Notes: generated from the sequence alone by a model not told the origin. Positions 45,427-54,842 are shown, counted from the first letter of the stretch. The stretch: 64,000 nt of DNA from Sphingorhabdus_B arenilitoris (GCF_042651485.1 NZ_JBHSDH010000013.1:1488001-1552000), one strand, 5' to 3'. Made by a program: numbers and translations.

Positions 45427-46227
45427 ATGTTTTTGACCGCATTATTGCTGCTCCAAAGCGCAGCCTTGCCGAGTTTTCAGGAAGTGCAGCTGCGCGATTG
45501 CATAAAGCTGGCACGCAGCGACCCCAACTCGGCGATTGTCAATGCCGATATAATGACCCGTGCAGGCGGTGGGTATCTGGCCGATATTTGCCAAGCAGAG
45601 GCGCATGCGTCGGCGCGCGATTATCCCAAAGCCGCCGATATTTTTGCGAAAGCCGCCGCGCTCGCCGCATCTGCAAAGGACGACCGCGCTGCAAATTTAT
45701 GGGCGCAAGCGGGCAATGCCGCTATCGCCGCTGGACAAAACGCAAATGCCATAACCTATCTGACCAAAGCATTGGACGGGGCCGGGCAACCCCCGCAGAA
45801 ACGCGCCGAAATCCTGATCGACCGGGCAAGAGCGCAGGTTGCCAGTGATGGTGCCGACGGTAATGATGTGGCCGAGGATGATGTGGCCGCTGCCAATGCT
45901 GATTTGGCCGAAGTCCGCCGGATCACGCCGGATAATGGCTTGGCATGGCTGTTATCCGCTACATTGGCGCGGCGCAGCGGTGATCTGGCGAATGCCCAAA
46001 ATTACATCAAAACCGCAGCGGACCTGTCGCCCAGCGACGCGGCAGTGGCGTTGGAGGCGGGCAATATTGCGGCCGCCGCTGGTGCCTATCGCATCGCCCG
46101 CGAACAATGGCAGCAAGTCATCAAAATCGCCCCCGACAGCCCGCAGGCACAGGCCGCCAAAATATTGCTGAGCGAGCTGGATGCAATCGAAGCAAATGCC
46201 GCCGACACAGGCAGTGAAACACGCTAG
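45427..46227 (+). CDS. TPR-repeat protein, probably exported
   Basis: 266 residues from ATG 45427 (MFLTALLLLQSAALP), which looks like a signal sequence or N-terminal anchor. The rest is helical with TPR-like units: DYPKAADIFAKAAALA, GQNANAITYLTKALDGA, DNGLAWLLSATLARRSGDLA and GAYRIAREQWQQVIKIAP. Such proteins act as scaffolds for other proteins; the partner is unknown. It ends ahead of a bidirectional terminator shared with the convergent SIMPL gene. Confidence 0.8.
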   Translation: MFLTALLLLQSAALPSFQEVQLRDCIKLARSDPNSAIVNADIMTRAGGGYLADICQAEAHASARDYPKAADIFAKAAALAASAKDDRAANLWAQAGNAAIAAGQNANAITYLTKALDGAGQPPQKRAEILIDRARAQVASDGADGNDVAEDDVAAANADLAEVRRITPDNGLAWLLSATLARRSGDLANAQNYIKTAADLSPSDAAVALEAGNIAAAAGAYRIAREQWQQVIKIAPDSPQAQAAKILLSELDAIEANAADTGSETR

Positions 46228-46290
46228 CATCACCATTTTGGCCTGACATCGCGGGGCACCCCTGCGCCGCAGTCAACGCCGATGGGCGAA

Positions 46291-46354
46291 CCGAGCGGGC
46301 GCCCCTAGCAAAACCCCCGCTCGGCCCATAATCCCGCAGGACAGCGCCTGCGGG
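46291..46354. terminator. Two strong hairpins between convergent genes
   Basis: CCGAGCGGG (46291-46299) pairs with CCCGCTCGG (46316-46324), 9 bp perfect. CCCGCAGG (46333-46340) pairs with CCTGCGGG (46347-46354), 8 bp perfect with a 6-base loop. The second stem abuts the stop codon of the minus-strand SIMPL gene. Neither has a long T-run, but their position and strength fit termination or 3'-end protection of both converging transcripts. Confidence 0.65.
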
Positions 46355-47116
46355 TTAATCGAGATAATATTCCACAGTGGTGACCACGCGGACCTTTTTA
46401 TAGGGCGAATCGGCCACGCCCCAGCCGCCGGAATCGCCGTCGCGTGAGGTGACTTCAAAATAGCCCTGCGTTGCCGATTTGATGCTGCCGACGCCGGTGC
46501 CGCTATCCTTAGCAAATTGTTCGGCCGATTTGCGGGCGTCTTTGGTCGCTGCTGCAATCATCTGCGGTTTGATGTCGTTCAGCTTGGTAAAGGTGAAGGT
46601 CATGCCCGATCCTTCCTCCATTTCCACGCCGCTTTTGACTAGGTCAAATTGCCGTTTGACCGCCGCCTGAGCCTTTTTAATGTCGGTGGTGCGCAGGCTC
46701 ATCCGCTGCTTCACGGTATAGGTGGCAACCCCATTGTTGATATAGCTGGTGACGTTGGCCCCGGTTGGCTGGATCGCTTCGCCGTCAAAACCCAATATTT
46801 TGAAAAATGCCCGGATCGATTGTGTATCGCGGTCCACCTTTGCCTGCGCGCTCTGCAAATCGCCGGTTGTTGCCGAATAAGCGATCGTCCAAGTCGCAAG
46901 GTCGGCTGTTACATCGCGTTCATCCAATCCGCGCACGGTAACCGCGCGGTCCGCGCCCTTCATCCGCACCAGCCCATCACCCATTAAATAGCCGCCGATA
47001 ATCAGGCCGCCTGCGAGCAGCGCACTGCCCGCCAGCCAAGCCTTACGATTATCGTTGCTGATCCGCGCCAATAATCCCGTTTTTGGCGCATTGTTATTTT
47101 GATCTTCCTGTACCAT
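46355..47116 (-). CDS. SIMPL domain-containing protein
   Basis: 253 residues. A membrane helix at about 30-48 (AGSALLAGGLIIGGYLMG) follows a short cytoplasmic N-terminus. The rest is a SIMPL/DUF541 domain with RAVTVRGLDERDVTADLA and YTVKQRMSLRTTDIKKAQ. Related proteins form oligomers in the envelope and are linked to oxidative-stress tolerance. It ends in VEYYLD, as other family members do. It is convergent with the TPR gene. Confidence 0.85.
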   Translation of the reverse strand: MVQEDQNNNAPKTGLLARISNDNRKAWLAGSALLAGGLIIGGYLMGDGLVRMKGADRAVTVRGLDERDVTADLATWTIAYSATTGDLQSAQAKVDRDTQSIRAFFKILGFDGEAIQPTGANVTSYINNGVATYTVKQRMSLRTTDIKKAQAAVKRQFDLVKSGVEMEEGSGMTFTFTKLNDIKPQMIAAATKDARKSAEQFAKDSGTGVGSIKSATQGYFEVTSRDGDSGGWGVADSPYKKVRVVTTVEYYLD

Positions 47117-47252
47117 CCTACACTCCGTCCTAAAAAGCGGGCCGGGGGCTTGTATATGCCTTTATTCCGGTCCAAATATTGCGAAGCACCCTGATCGGCG
47201 AAATGCGCTATCCGCGATGAACCGTTTCTGAACAGCGATGAATGGAGTTACG

Positions 47253-47693
47253 ATGTCCGTCAAATATCTACATAGCATGATCCGCGTCAGCGATCCCGAT
47301 GCCGCCACCGATTTTTTCAAATTGATTGGATTGGAGGAAGTGCGCCGTTTCGATGTCGAGGCCGGGCGTTTCACACTGATCTTTATGGCCGCCCCGGGGC
47401 AAGCCGGACTTGCCGAGGTCGAACTCACCTATAATTGGCCGCCCGAAGATGGCGGCGCGCCCGAAAGCTATTCCGGTGGGCGCAATTTCGGGCATCTGGC
47501 CTACCGCGTCGATGACATTTATGAAACCTGTCAGCGGCTGATGGATGCGGGCGTGACGATCAACCGCCCGCCGCGCGACGGGCATATGGCCTTTGTGCTC
47601 AGCCCGGACGGGATTTCGGTTGAGCTGTTACAAGACGGAAATCTGCCGCCGCAGGAACCATGGGCCTCCATGCCCAATGTCGGGGAATGGTGA
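47253..47693 (+). CDS. gloA: Lactoylglutathione lyase (glyoxalase I)
   Basis: 146 residues with paired beta-alpha-beta-beta-beta modules. Metal ligands are visible as H7 (YLHSMIRV), E in EVELTYNW, H in NFGHLAYRV and E in SVELLQDG. It isomerises the methylglyoxal-glutathione hemithioacetal to lactoylglutathione. The ATG at 47253, after GGAG at about 47243, is preferred to 47238. The stop overlaps the gloB start (TGATG), so both detoxification steps are made together. Confidence 0.92.
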   Translation: MSVKYLHSMIRVSDPDAATDFFKLIGLEEVRRFDVEAGRFTLIFMAAPGQAGLAEVELTYNWPPEDGGAPESYSGGRNFGHLAYRVDDIYETCQRLMDAGVTINRPPRDGHMAFVLSPDGISVELLQDGNLPPQEPWASMPNVGEW

Positions 47694-48418
47694 TGGCGAT
47701 CGAAGTCGTCCGTATCCCGGTATTATCCGACAATTATGTCTGGCTGGTGCATGAAGCCAAAAGCGGCGAGACAATGGTGGTGGACCCCGCCGTCGCCGAG
47801 CCGGTCCTGGCACAGGCGCAGGCGCGCGGCTGGACGATAACGCAAATTTGGAACACCCATTGGCATCCCGACCATACTGGCGGCAATAAGGCGATTAAGG
47901 AAGCAACCGGCTGCACCATCACCGGCCCCGCAGCAGAAGCAGAGCGCATTCCCACGCTCGACATATTGGTCCGCGAAGGCGACATAGTGCGGCTGGGCGA
48001 TGTCGATGCCCGCGTGATAGATGTTCCGGCGCATACGGCGGGGCATATCGCCTATCACTTCGCCTCCGAAAAAGCGGCTTTCGTGGGCGACACATTATTC
48101 GCCATGGGCTGCGGCAGATTATTCGAAGGCACGCCGGATCAAATGTATGCCAATATGCGCAAGCTGGAGGCGTTGGACGACGACACGCTCGTTTATTGCG
48201 CGCATGAATATACACAAAGCAATGGCCGTTTCGCTTTGACGGTCGAGCCGGATAACGCCGCTTTATTGGCCCGCATGGAGCAAGTTGACGCGATGCGGGA
48301 GAAGGGCGAGCCAACCGTTCCCACCAGCATCGCGGCGGAAAAAGCGACCAACCCGTTTATGCGGGCCGCAAGCGTAGAGCAGCTCGCCGAAAGACGCGCG
48401 GCCAAGGACCGGGGGTAG
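47693..48418 (+). CDS. gloB: Hydroxyacylglutathione hydrolase (glyoxalase II)
   Basis: 241 residues of the metallo-beta-lactamase fold. The metal motif T55-H56-W-H58-P-D60-H61 (NTHWHPDHTGG) is complete, with further ligands in PAHTAGHIAYHF and VGDTLF; the C-terminal substrate-binding helical domain (CAHEYTQSNGRFAL, NPFMRA) is typical of GloB. It hydrolyses lactoylglutathione to lactate. It begins on the last base of the gloA stop. Confidence 0.94.
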   Translation: MAIEVVRIPVLSDNYVWLVHEAKSGETMVVDPAVAEPVLAQAQARGWTITQIWNTHWHPDHTGGNKAIKEATGCTITGPAAEAERIPTLDILVREGDIVRLGDVDARVIDVPAHTAGHIAYHFASEKAAFVGDTLFAMGCGRLFEGTPDQMYANMRKLEALDDDTLVYCAHEYTQSNGRFALTVEPDNAALLARMEQVDAMREKGEPTVPTSIAAEKATNPFMRAASVEQLAERRAAKDRG

Positions 48419-48549
48419 GATTAAGGTCGGGGCGGTTCACCAAACAAATCCCATTTCGGCACAATTTCCTAACCGCTTGTTAACCATCCATTAGCATATT
48501 TCGTTCACAGCTTTCCTCAACACCGGATTTATACAAATCAATTGGGGAT

Positions 48550-50160
48550 GTGAACGTGACCAAAGATACCAATATTGTCGATGTGGCGATTATCGGCGCG
48601 GGGCCAGCTGGCTTAACCGCCGCCTATTTGCTGTCCAAAAAAGGATATACCGTCAGCGTTATTGAAAAAGACGAACGCTATGTCGGCGGGATCAGCCGCA
48701 CGGTCGAAGTGGACGGGTATCGTTTTGATATTGGCGGCCACCGCTTTTTTTCAAAGTCCAAAGAGGTCGTCGACCTGTGGAACGAAATCCTGCCCGATGA
48801 TTTTATTCAGCGCCCCCGGATGAGCCGCATTTATTATGAAGGCAAATTTTACAGCTATCCGTTGCGCGCGTTTGAGGCGCTGTTCAACTTGGGCATCTAT
48901 CGCTCAACGCTGTGTATGCTGAGCTATGCGAAGGCGAAACTGCTTCCCAACAAGACAATCAAAAGCTTCGAAGATTGGACGGTTAATCAATTCGGCTACA
49001 AGCTGTATTCGATCTTCTTCAAAACCTATACGGAGAAAGTATGGGGTATGCCCTGCGACGAAATGAGCGCGGATTGGGCGGCGCAGCGTATCAAGGGCCT
49101 GTCACTGTGGAGCGCGGTGACCGACGGATTGAAACGCAGCCTAGGCCTGAATAAGCGGCCCAATGACGGCATGGCGACCAAAACCTTGCTGGAAACTTTC
49201 CGCTATCCCCGGCTTGGTCCTGGCATGATGTGGGAAGCGGCGCGGGACAAGGTTCGCGCGGCGGGCAATGACGTGCTGATGGGCCATAGTTTCAAACAAT
49301 TGGCGCAGGATGCCGCTGGCAATTGGCGCATGACCGCCACAAAAACCGATGGCAGCGAGACGGTGATTACCGCCAAACATGTGATCAGCAGCGCGCCGAT
49401 GCGCGAACTGGCCGCGCGTATCCATCCGCTGCCTACCTCGATTCCGCAGGCGTCGGACCTGAAATATCGCGATTACCTCACAGTTGTTTTGATGATCAAA
49501 TCGGATGACCTGTTCCCCGACAATTGGATTTATATCCATGACAGCAAGGTGCAGGTTGGCCGCGTCCAAAATTATCGCAGCTGGTCCCCAGAAATGGTGC
49601 CCGACCCATCGATTGCCTGTGTTGGCCTGGAATATTTCTGCTTCGAAAATGATGGCCTCTGGTCGTCAACCGATGAAGCTTTGGTTGAGCTTGGCAAAAA
49701 GGAAATGGGCATATTGGGCCTGTGCAAACCCGAAGACGTCATTCGCGGCGTGGTGGTGCGTCAGGAAAAAGCCTATCCTGTTTATGACGATAGCTATGCC
49801 GCCAATGTAGAAGCGATGCGCAGCGAGCTGGAAAGCAAATTTCCAACATTGCATATGGTCGGCCGCAACGGGATGCACCGCTATAATAATCAGGATCACG
49901 CCATGATGACGGCGATGCTGACCGTCGAAAATATCGATGCCGGTGCACGGGTCTATAATATCTGGAATGTCAACGAAGACGCCGAATATCATGAAAGCGG
50001 TGACGAAGGCGAAAAAGCCGTCTTTACCGAAGCCCCCGCCGCCAAAGGCGCGGAGCTGTCGGAAGGACAAGCCGCCGCGCTGCAATCCGAACGCGATGTG
50101 CCAAAACGTATCGCCAAGGATGACGATGAAGCCCAGAATAGCGATAGCAAAGCAGCATAA
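48550..50160 (+). CDS. FAD-dependent amine-oxidase-like protein of the UDP-galactopyranose mutase type
   Basis: 536 residues. The N-terminal dinucleotide motif VAIIGAGPAGLTAAYLLSK is followed by RFDIGGHRFFSKS. NAD(P)/FAD fold members with FDIGGHRFFSK and DHAMMTAML are often found with polysaccharide genes and resemble UDP-galactopyranose mutase or protoporphyrinogen-oxidase-like enzymes. The last about 50 residues are acidic and alanine-rich (from ESGDEGEKA) and look disordered. A near-CtrA-box sequence TTAA-N7-TTAGC lies upstream at about 48480-48496. It heads the four-gene membrane module; GtrA follows after five bases. Confidence 0.82.
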   Translation: MNVTKDTNIVDVAIIGAGPAGLTAAYLLSKKGYTVSVIEKDERYVGGISRTVEVDGYRFDIGGHRFFSKSKEVVDLWNEILPDDFIQRPRMSRIYYEGKFYSYPLRAFEALFNLGIYRSTLCMLSYAKAKLLPNKTIKSFEDWTVNQFGYKLYSIFFKTYTEKVWGMPCDEMSADWAAQRIKGLSLWSAVTDGLKRSLGLNKRPNDGMATKTLLETFRYPRLGPGMMWEAARDKVRAAGNDVLMGHSFKQLAQDAAGNWRMTATKTDGSETVITAKHVISSAPMRELAARIHPLPTSIPQASDLKYRDYLTVVLMIKSDDLFPDNWIYIHDSKVQVGRVQNYRSWSPEMVPDPSIACVGLEYFCFENDGLWSSTDEALVELGKKEMGILGLCKPEDVIRGVVVRQEKAYPVYDDSYAANVEAMRSELESKFPTLHMVGRNGMHRYNNQDHAMMTAMLTVENIDAGARVYNIWNVNEDAEYHESGDEGEKAVFTEAPAAKGAELSEGQAAALQSERDVPKRIAKDDDEAQNSDSKAA

Positions 50161-50165
50161 CATCC

Positions 50166-50576
50166 ATGGAACGCGCCCTATCCTCTGCGCTTGACCTGTG
50201 GCACCGTTTTACCATCACTCGGTATCTGGTGGCCAGCATCGTTGCGCTTGCCTTTGACGTCGCGATATTTTCAAGCGCGGTCGCGCTCCATATGGAGGCG
50301 GCCTATGCCTCGGCAATCGGATATTGCGCAGGAATAGTGATCCATTGGATGGTCAGCGCCAATTTCGTATTCACTGGCAAAACCCGCGAGGGCGCTGCTT
50401 TGCAATGGCAACGCGTTTTATTTGCTGGATCGGCGCTGCTGGGTCTGGGCATTACCGTTGCCACCGTATTTCTGCTCACCGAAATTGGCATCCATGCCGT
50501 CGCGGCCAAAGGCGCCGCAGTAGCGATCAGCTTTGTTGCGGTTTATGCCGCGCGTAAATGGGGAGTTTTCCGGTGA
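50166..50576 (+). CDS. GtrA family membrane protein
   Basis: 136 residues with four hydrophobic helices (about 18-38, 43-64, 80-100 and 105-125) and FVFTGKTREGA in a short loop, as in GtrA/DPMS3 proteins. GtrA members are thought to flip or support undecaprenyl-linked sugars across the inner membrane for surface glycosylation. It overlaps the sulfatase-like gene (GTGA), tying it to the same pathway. Confidence 0.85.
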   Translation: MERALSSALDLWHRFTITRYLVASIVALAFDVAIFSSAVALHMEAAYASAIGYCAGIVIHWMVSANFVFTGKTREGAALQWQRVLFAGSALLGLGITVATVFLLTEIGIHAVAAKGAAVAISFVAVYAARKWGVFR

Positions 50577-51940
50577 CGACAGCCGCAGCGATCGAAACCA
50601 AACCGGCCTTTGCCTTTGACGATGAATGGCGCCGTTTTGGCAATTGGCTCCTCACTTGGGTCGTTATGACCAATATCGGCTTTGTCGCGCTTTGGTTTGT
50701 CGGCGCGCCGCCGCGCTTTTTTGACATTGTTGTGGCAGGTTTCGTTGGCCTGATCGTCAAACGCTTCCCCTTTTGGCTGCGTTACATCAGCTTTGCAGGC
50801 TTCATGGTTTGGACCGTGCTGAAATTCGTCGGCGGATTGTTCAGCCTGACGATGTCATCATTGCTCTATTCGATCCAATTTTTCCTGGAGCTCAAGCCGG
50901 AAAATTCGGTGGAATATATCGGCGTTGGCGTGGTCATATTGCTGATCCTTGGGCTCGCGTTCAAAGTGATCCGCCGCGATCAAAATTTCGCCAACCCTTG
51001 GATGATATTGGGCGGCGCGGCTGCGTTCCTCAGCCTTGCGGCGCTTGACATTCAAATGGGCAAAGACATGCGCGGCCATTATTTCCGCAGCGCCCCCGAA
51101 GGCGCGGTATTTGGCTCGGCTTCATCGAAAAGCGGCTTTATCGCGGGCACAGATGGCAAACGCCATCTGATGCTGGTAATCGTTGAATCGCTTGGCGTGC
51201 CAAAGGATAATGCCGAGATGAACCGGCTGCTATTCGCGCATTATAAAGAAAGCGCGGCGGTCGGTGCCCGCTATGATGTGTCGCAAGGGACAACGCCCTT
51301 TTACAACAGCACCACCGCCGGTGAAGTGCGCGAATTGTGCGGGCGCTGGGGTGATTATTATGACTTGCTCGATAAAAAAGATGCAGGCTGCTTACCGGCG
51401 CAGCTCGCCAAAAAAGGATATGCAACCGAAGCGGTGCACAGCTTTGTCGGCTCCTTTTTCAAGCGCGAAGAATGGTATCCCAATATCGGATTTGAAAAAC
51501 GCAGCTTTGCCAGCGACCTGAAAGGACAAGGCGCCCGGCCATGCGGCGGCGTGTTCCCCGGGGCCTGTGACCGCGATGTTGTAAAGATATTGGGCGAGAA
51601 ACTACGCGCCGCAAAACAACCGACTTTCCTCTATTGGCTGACGCTCAATTCGCATCTTCCGGTACCGCCGGGGCTGAACCTGAATGTCGATAAATGCGCG
51701 CGCGTATCCCCCAAATTGGCCGAAGAATTTCCGCAGATTTGCCGCCAATTTGCGATCTGGAACGATATTGATGTCGCAATGGTGCGGGAAATAACCGCAA
51801 AGGATTTCCCCGATACCGACATATTGATCGTTGGCGACCATATGCCGCCCTTTTTCGACAAGCATCAGCGCACTCAATTCGACCCGGAAACCGTGCCATG
51901 GCTGTATCTGCGCCGCAAGGACAATAGCGGAGCACAATAG
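50573..51940 (+). CDS. Sulfatase/LTA-synthase-like membrane transferase
   Basis: 455 residues from GTG 50573, which overlaps the GtrA stop. About five N-terminal helices (25-165) anchor an outer catalytic domain from about 205. MLVIVESLG supplies a metal-binding glutamate, QGTTPFYNSTTAGEVREL a candidate threonine nucleophile, and VGDHMPPFF the Asp-His metal pair. This layout matches phosphoethanolamine or glycerol-phosphate transferases more than true sulfatases, as no sulfatase Cys/Ser-x-Pro-x-Arg motif is seen. It probably decorates a glycan or lipid in the periplasm. Confidence 0.82.
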   Translation: MTTAAAIETKPAFAFDDEWRRFGNWLLTWVVMTNIGFVALWFVGAPPRFFDIVVAGFVGLIVKRFPFWLRYISFAGFMVWTVLKFVGGLFSLTMSSLLYSIQFFLELKPENSVEYIGVGVVILLILGLAFKVIRRDQNFANPWMILGGAAAFLSLAALDIQMGKDMRGHYFRSAPEGAVFGSASSKSGFIAGTDGKRHLMLVIVESLGVPKDNAEMNRLLFAHYKESAAVGARYDVSQGTTPFYNSTTAGEVRELCGRWGDYYDLLDKKDAGCLPAQLAKKGYATEAVHSFVGSFFKREEWYPNIGFEKRSFASDLKGQGARPCGGVFPGACDRDVVKILGEKLRAAKQPTFLYWLTLNSHLPVPPGLNLNVDKCARVSPKLAEEFPQICRQFAIWNDIDVAMVREITAKDFPDTDILIVGDHMPPFFDKHQRTQFDPETVPWLYLRRKDNSGAQ

Positions 51941-51942
51941 GC

Positions 51943-53709
51943 ATGTTCGAAAACAGGTCCGACAAATTGCCATGGATGCCGGTGGCGGCGCTGTGGCTGG
52001 CGATATCGGCGATCATGATTATTACCGGATGGGACAATATCGTCACCCGCAGCGGATGGGATCCCGATGATCAACTGCGCATGGTGCAGCTGCGCGATTT
52101 TCTGGCCGGGCAAAGCTGGTTTGATATCACCCAATATCGGATGAATGGCGATGCCGGTGCGCCGATGCATTGGTCGCGGCTGATTGAATTGCCGCTTGCG
52201 CTTATCGTCATCCTGCTATCACCGCTGATCGGGCAAGCGGGCGCGGAAATGGTTGCGGGCACTGCGGTCCCGCTGCTGGGCCTTGGCCTTGTTGCTTGGA
52301 TGATTGGACGCAATACAACGCAGCTTGCCTCGCGGGAGGCGGGCATTGTCGCTGTGCTGGTAACGTTATTGTCGCCTGCATTGTTGATGCAATTTCGGCC
52401 GATGCGGATCGATCATCATGGTTGGCAGATTGTCATGGCGACGCTGGCGCTGTGGACAATATTTTGGCCCAATAAAAAGCGCGGCGGCATTGTCCTTGGC
52501 ATCGCGCTCGCCATCTGGTTGCATATATCGTTGGAAGGCGCACCGCTGACCGCCGCATTCTTTCTGCTGCTGGGTTGGCGCTGGATATTTGAAAAGGCGC
52601 ATGGCCAACGGTTGATCTGGACGATTAGCAGCTTTGCTGGGGCGTCCTTTCTGCTGTTTTTTGGGACGCAAAATTCTCCGCTAGGTGCGCCCGCTTTTTG
52701 CGACACAGTTTCCCCTCCGCATATCGCCGCAATCGCTTTGGCAGCGGCGATTATGCTTCCCGCGATCATGGCCACGCCAAAGGATTGGCGCATCCGTTTG
52801 GGCGCAGCCGCGCTTGCAGGAGCCGCGGCATTGGGCACGTTGCTGCTGCTCGCGCCGCAATGTTCGGCGGGCGCTTTTGGCAATCTCGATCCGCTGGTGC
52901 GCGATTATTGGTATGTCCATGTCAACGAAGGCCTGCCAGTGTGGCATCAAAATTTCGGCGCGGCCTCTGCCTTGCTCGCGGCCCCGATTTGCGCCTTGAT
53001 CACGATGATGTTCCTCCTGCGCGAAGCGGCCGGTGCAACCCGCAAACAGCTTCGCGTTGCTGCATTTTTCATGCTCTATTCGGCGCTGCTGTCCCTATTG
53101 GTATTTCGCACGGTTTCGGTCGCGTCCGCCTTTGCGGTTCCGGCGGTGGCCGTCTTTATCGTGACGCTATTCCACAATTACCGCCGCAGCAAAGAACCTG
53201 TCCGCCGCGTTGCAATGGTCGCTGTTATGCTCAGCCTGCTCGTGCCCGGCGCAATTGCCGGACAACTGAGCGCGCTCGCCGTGCCAAAGGCGAAAGCGAA
53301 AGGGGAGCAACAAGGCGAAGCTACCGCGCAGCAATGCGAATCCGCCGCATCGGTTGCGGCATTGAGTGCTTTGCCGAACGCCCGTATCCTTGCCCCGTTT
53401 GACATGGGGCCGATGATCCTGCTGACCACGCCGCATGAAGTGCTTGCCAGCAGCCATCACCGTAACGAGGGCGCGATGCACGACCAGATTGAGATATTCC
53501 TGTCGCAGCCAGCCAAAGCAAAAGCGGTGATTGACCGCCGTAAAATTACCCATATTGCCCTATGCCCGGGCGAGGCCGAACTGGACAATTACAAACACAA
53601 AAATCCGGGCGGCCTATGGAGCCAAATGGACGCAGGCAAGGCGCCTTTATGGTTGGAGCCGATGAAACCAGTAGGCGGCGGCATCCAAGTCTGGCGCGTC
53701 AAAAATTAA
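51943..53709 (+). CDS. Polytopic membrane protein, GT-C glycosyltransferase-like
   Basis: 588 residues with about 12 hydrophobic segments up to residue 430 and a soluble C-terminal domain of about 150 residues with three well-spaced cysteines. The first loop has WDPDDQLRMVQLRDFL and PMHWSRL, which recalls the acidic DxD-like loop of GT-C enzymes such as Stt3/PglB-type transferases. It starts two bases after the sulfatase-like gene. A role in attaching sugars from a polyprenol carrier is inferred only from topology and neighbours. Its stop shares TTAA with the convergent SDR gene. Confidence 0.65.
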   Translation: MFENRSDKLPWMPVAALWLAISAIMIITGWDNIVTRSGWDPDDQLRMVQLRDFLAGQSWFDITQYRMNGDAGAPMHWSRLIELPLALIVILLSPLIGQAGAEMVAGTAVPLLGLGLVAWMIGRNTTQLASREAGIVAVLVTLLSPALLMQFRPMRIDHHGWQIVMATLALWTIFWPNKKRGGIVLGIALAIWLHISLEGAPLTAAFFLLLGWRWIFEKAHGQRLIWTISSFAGASFLLFFGTQNSPLGAPAFCDTVSPPHIAAIALAAAIMLPAIMATPKDWRIRLGAAALAGAAALGTLLLLAPQCSAGAFGNLDPLVRDYWYVHVNEGLPVWHQNFGAASALLAAPICALITMMFLLREAAGATRKQLRVAAFFMLYSALLSLLVFRTVSVASAFAVPAVAVFIVTLFHNYRRSKEPVRRVAMVAVMLSLLVPGAIAGQLSALAVPKAKAKGEQQGEATAQQCESAASVAALSALPNARILAPFDMGPMILLTTPHEVLASSHHRNEGAMHDQIEIFLSQPAKAKAVIDRRKITHIALCPGEAELDNYKHKNPGGLWSQMDAGKAPLWLEPMKPVGGGIQVWRVKN

Positions 53710-54467
53710 AGATACATAAAATCGCGCTCGAAGCTTTTGAGATGCGCGCCGCCATCGACATATAAAATCTGCCCAGTCACATGCCCGGCATGGGCCAGAT
53801 AGTGAACCGCATCGGCCACGCCCGCAGGGTCAGGAAGCGCGCCGAGCGGCATCATCCCGGCCAGCCGGCTTTCCAACGCGGCGTCATAATCGGGCGTGGA
53901 TATAACCAGCCCCGGGGCCACGCCATTGACCCGCGCCCGCCCGCCAAAGGCAGCCGCCATCGACCGCACTGACGCGGCGAGCGCCTGTTTGGACAAAGTA
54001 TAGCTGATCTGATCGCCATGCGGATTTACGATGCGCTGATCCAATATATGCACGATCGCAGGCCGGGCGCTCTCACCTGCCGCCGCGACCAAGGCGCGGG
54101 AGAGCAGAAGCGGCGAAAATAGGTTGAGCCGGAATTGCGATTCAAGGCTGCTCACGTCCATATCCTGCCACCCATCCTGCCCAAATATCGCGGCATTATT
54201 GACCAGAAGATCGGGCGTGCGTCCGAATTCATGGGCGACTTGATCGAGCAACATGGGCGCTGCGGCGGGTTCGGACAGGTCCGCGACAAAGGCTTTCCAC
54301 CGGGTATCGGTTTCGGTCAACACATCCAGCAATAACGGCTTCACGTCACATTCCTGATGCGTTGACAGCGCCAGATCATAGCCCTCCCGCGCCAGTTTCA
54401 TCGCGATATACGCGCCGACGCGGCGCATCCCGCCGGTGATGAGGGCGAGCGGGCGCGGCGCCGTCAT
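53706..54467 (-). CDS. Short-chain dehydrogenase, pteridine-reductase-like
   Basis: 253 residues with the cofactor motif TGGMRRVGAYIA; the TGxxxRxG form is characteristic of PTR1/FolM-type pteridine reductases rather than the usual TGxxxGxG. NNAAIFG, the YTLSK active-site pair and NGVAPGLV complete the SDR fold. It lies directly after folB, overlapping it (ATGA), so a role in reducing dihydrofolate or dihydromonapterin is likely. The exact substrate is not certain. Confidence 0.85.
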   Translation of the reverse strand: MTAPRPLALITGGMRRVGAYIAMKLAREGYDLALSTHQECDVKPLLLDVLTETDTRWKAFVADLSEPAAAPMLLDQVAHEFGRTPDLLVNNAAIFGQDGWQDMDVSSLESQFRLNLFSPLLLSRALVAAAGESARPAIVHILDQRIVNPHGDQISYTLSKQALAASVRSMAAAFGGRARVNGVAPGLVISTPDYDAALESRLAGMMPLGALPDPAGVADAVHYLAHAGHVTGQILYVDGGAHLKSFERDFMYL

Positions 54468-54832
54468 TTGCGGGCCCGAACCATGGTGATGCCGATATTT
54501 TCGCCATCCTCGGCAATGGCCAGCTTCACGATTTTGATGGTGATCCGCAGCACCCGGTCATCCTGCGCGAATAATTTATCCATGATATGATCCGCCACCG
54601 CTTCGATCAGGGTGAAGTGCACACCTTCGGGCAGCTTGGTTGCGGCATCCTTCAAATCCATGTAATTTTTCGATGCGGATAAAGGCGTGCCGGGCGCATA
54701 ATGATCGGCCATCGACAGATCGACGCTCATCGAAATACGCAGCGGCTGCGGCAGATGGGTTTCCTGGCTGTAAATGCCGGTCAGGACATTGACGACAAGG
54801 TCATGCACTTCAAGGGTGAGGCTATCGGTCAT
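54464..54832 (-). CDS. folB: Dihydroneopterin aldolase
   Basis: 122 residues from MTDSLTLEVHDLVVNVLTGI. FolB motifs are present: GIYSQETHLPQPLRISMSVD early, a YMDL segment, and VHFTLIEAVADHIMDKLF, whose Glu and conserved spacing fit the active site. It cleaves dihydroneopterin in folate synthesis. The long upstream in-frame extension (to 54949) is rejected because it overlaps the neighbouring gene and lacks family similarity. It is coupled to the pteridine-reductase-like gene. Confidence 0.9.
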   Translation of the reverse strand: MTDSLTLEVHDLVVNVLTGIYSQETHLPQPLRISMSVDLSMADHYAPGTPLSASKNYMDLKDAATKLPEGVHFTLIEAVADHIMDKLFAQDDRVLRITIKIVKLAIAEDGENIGITMVRARK

Positions 54833-54842
54833 AATTTCTTTC

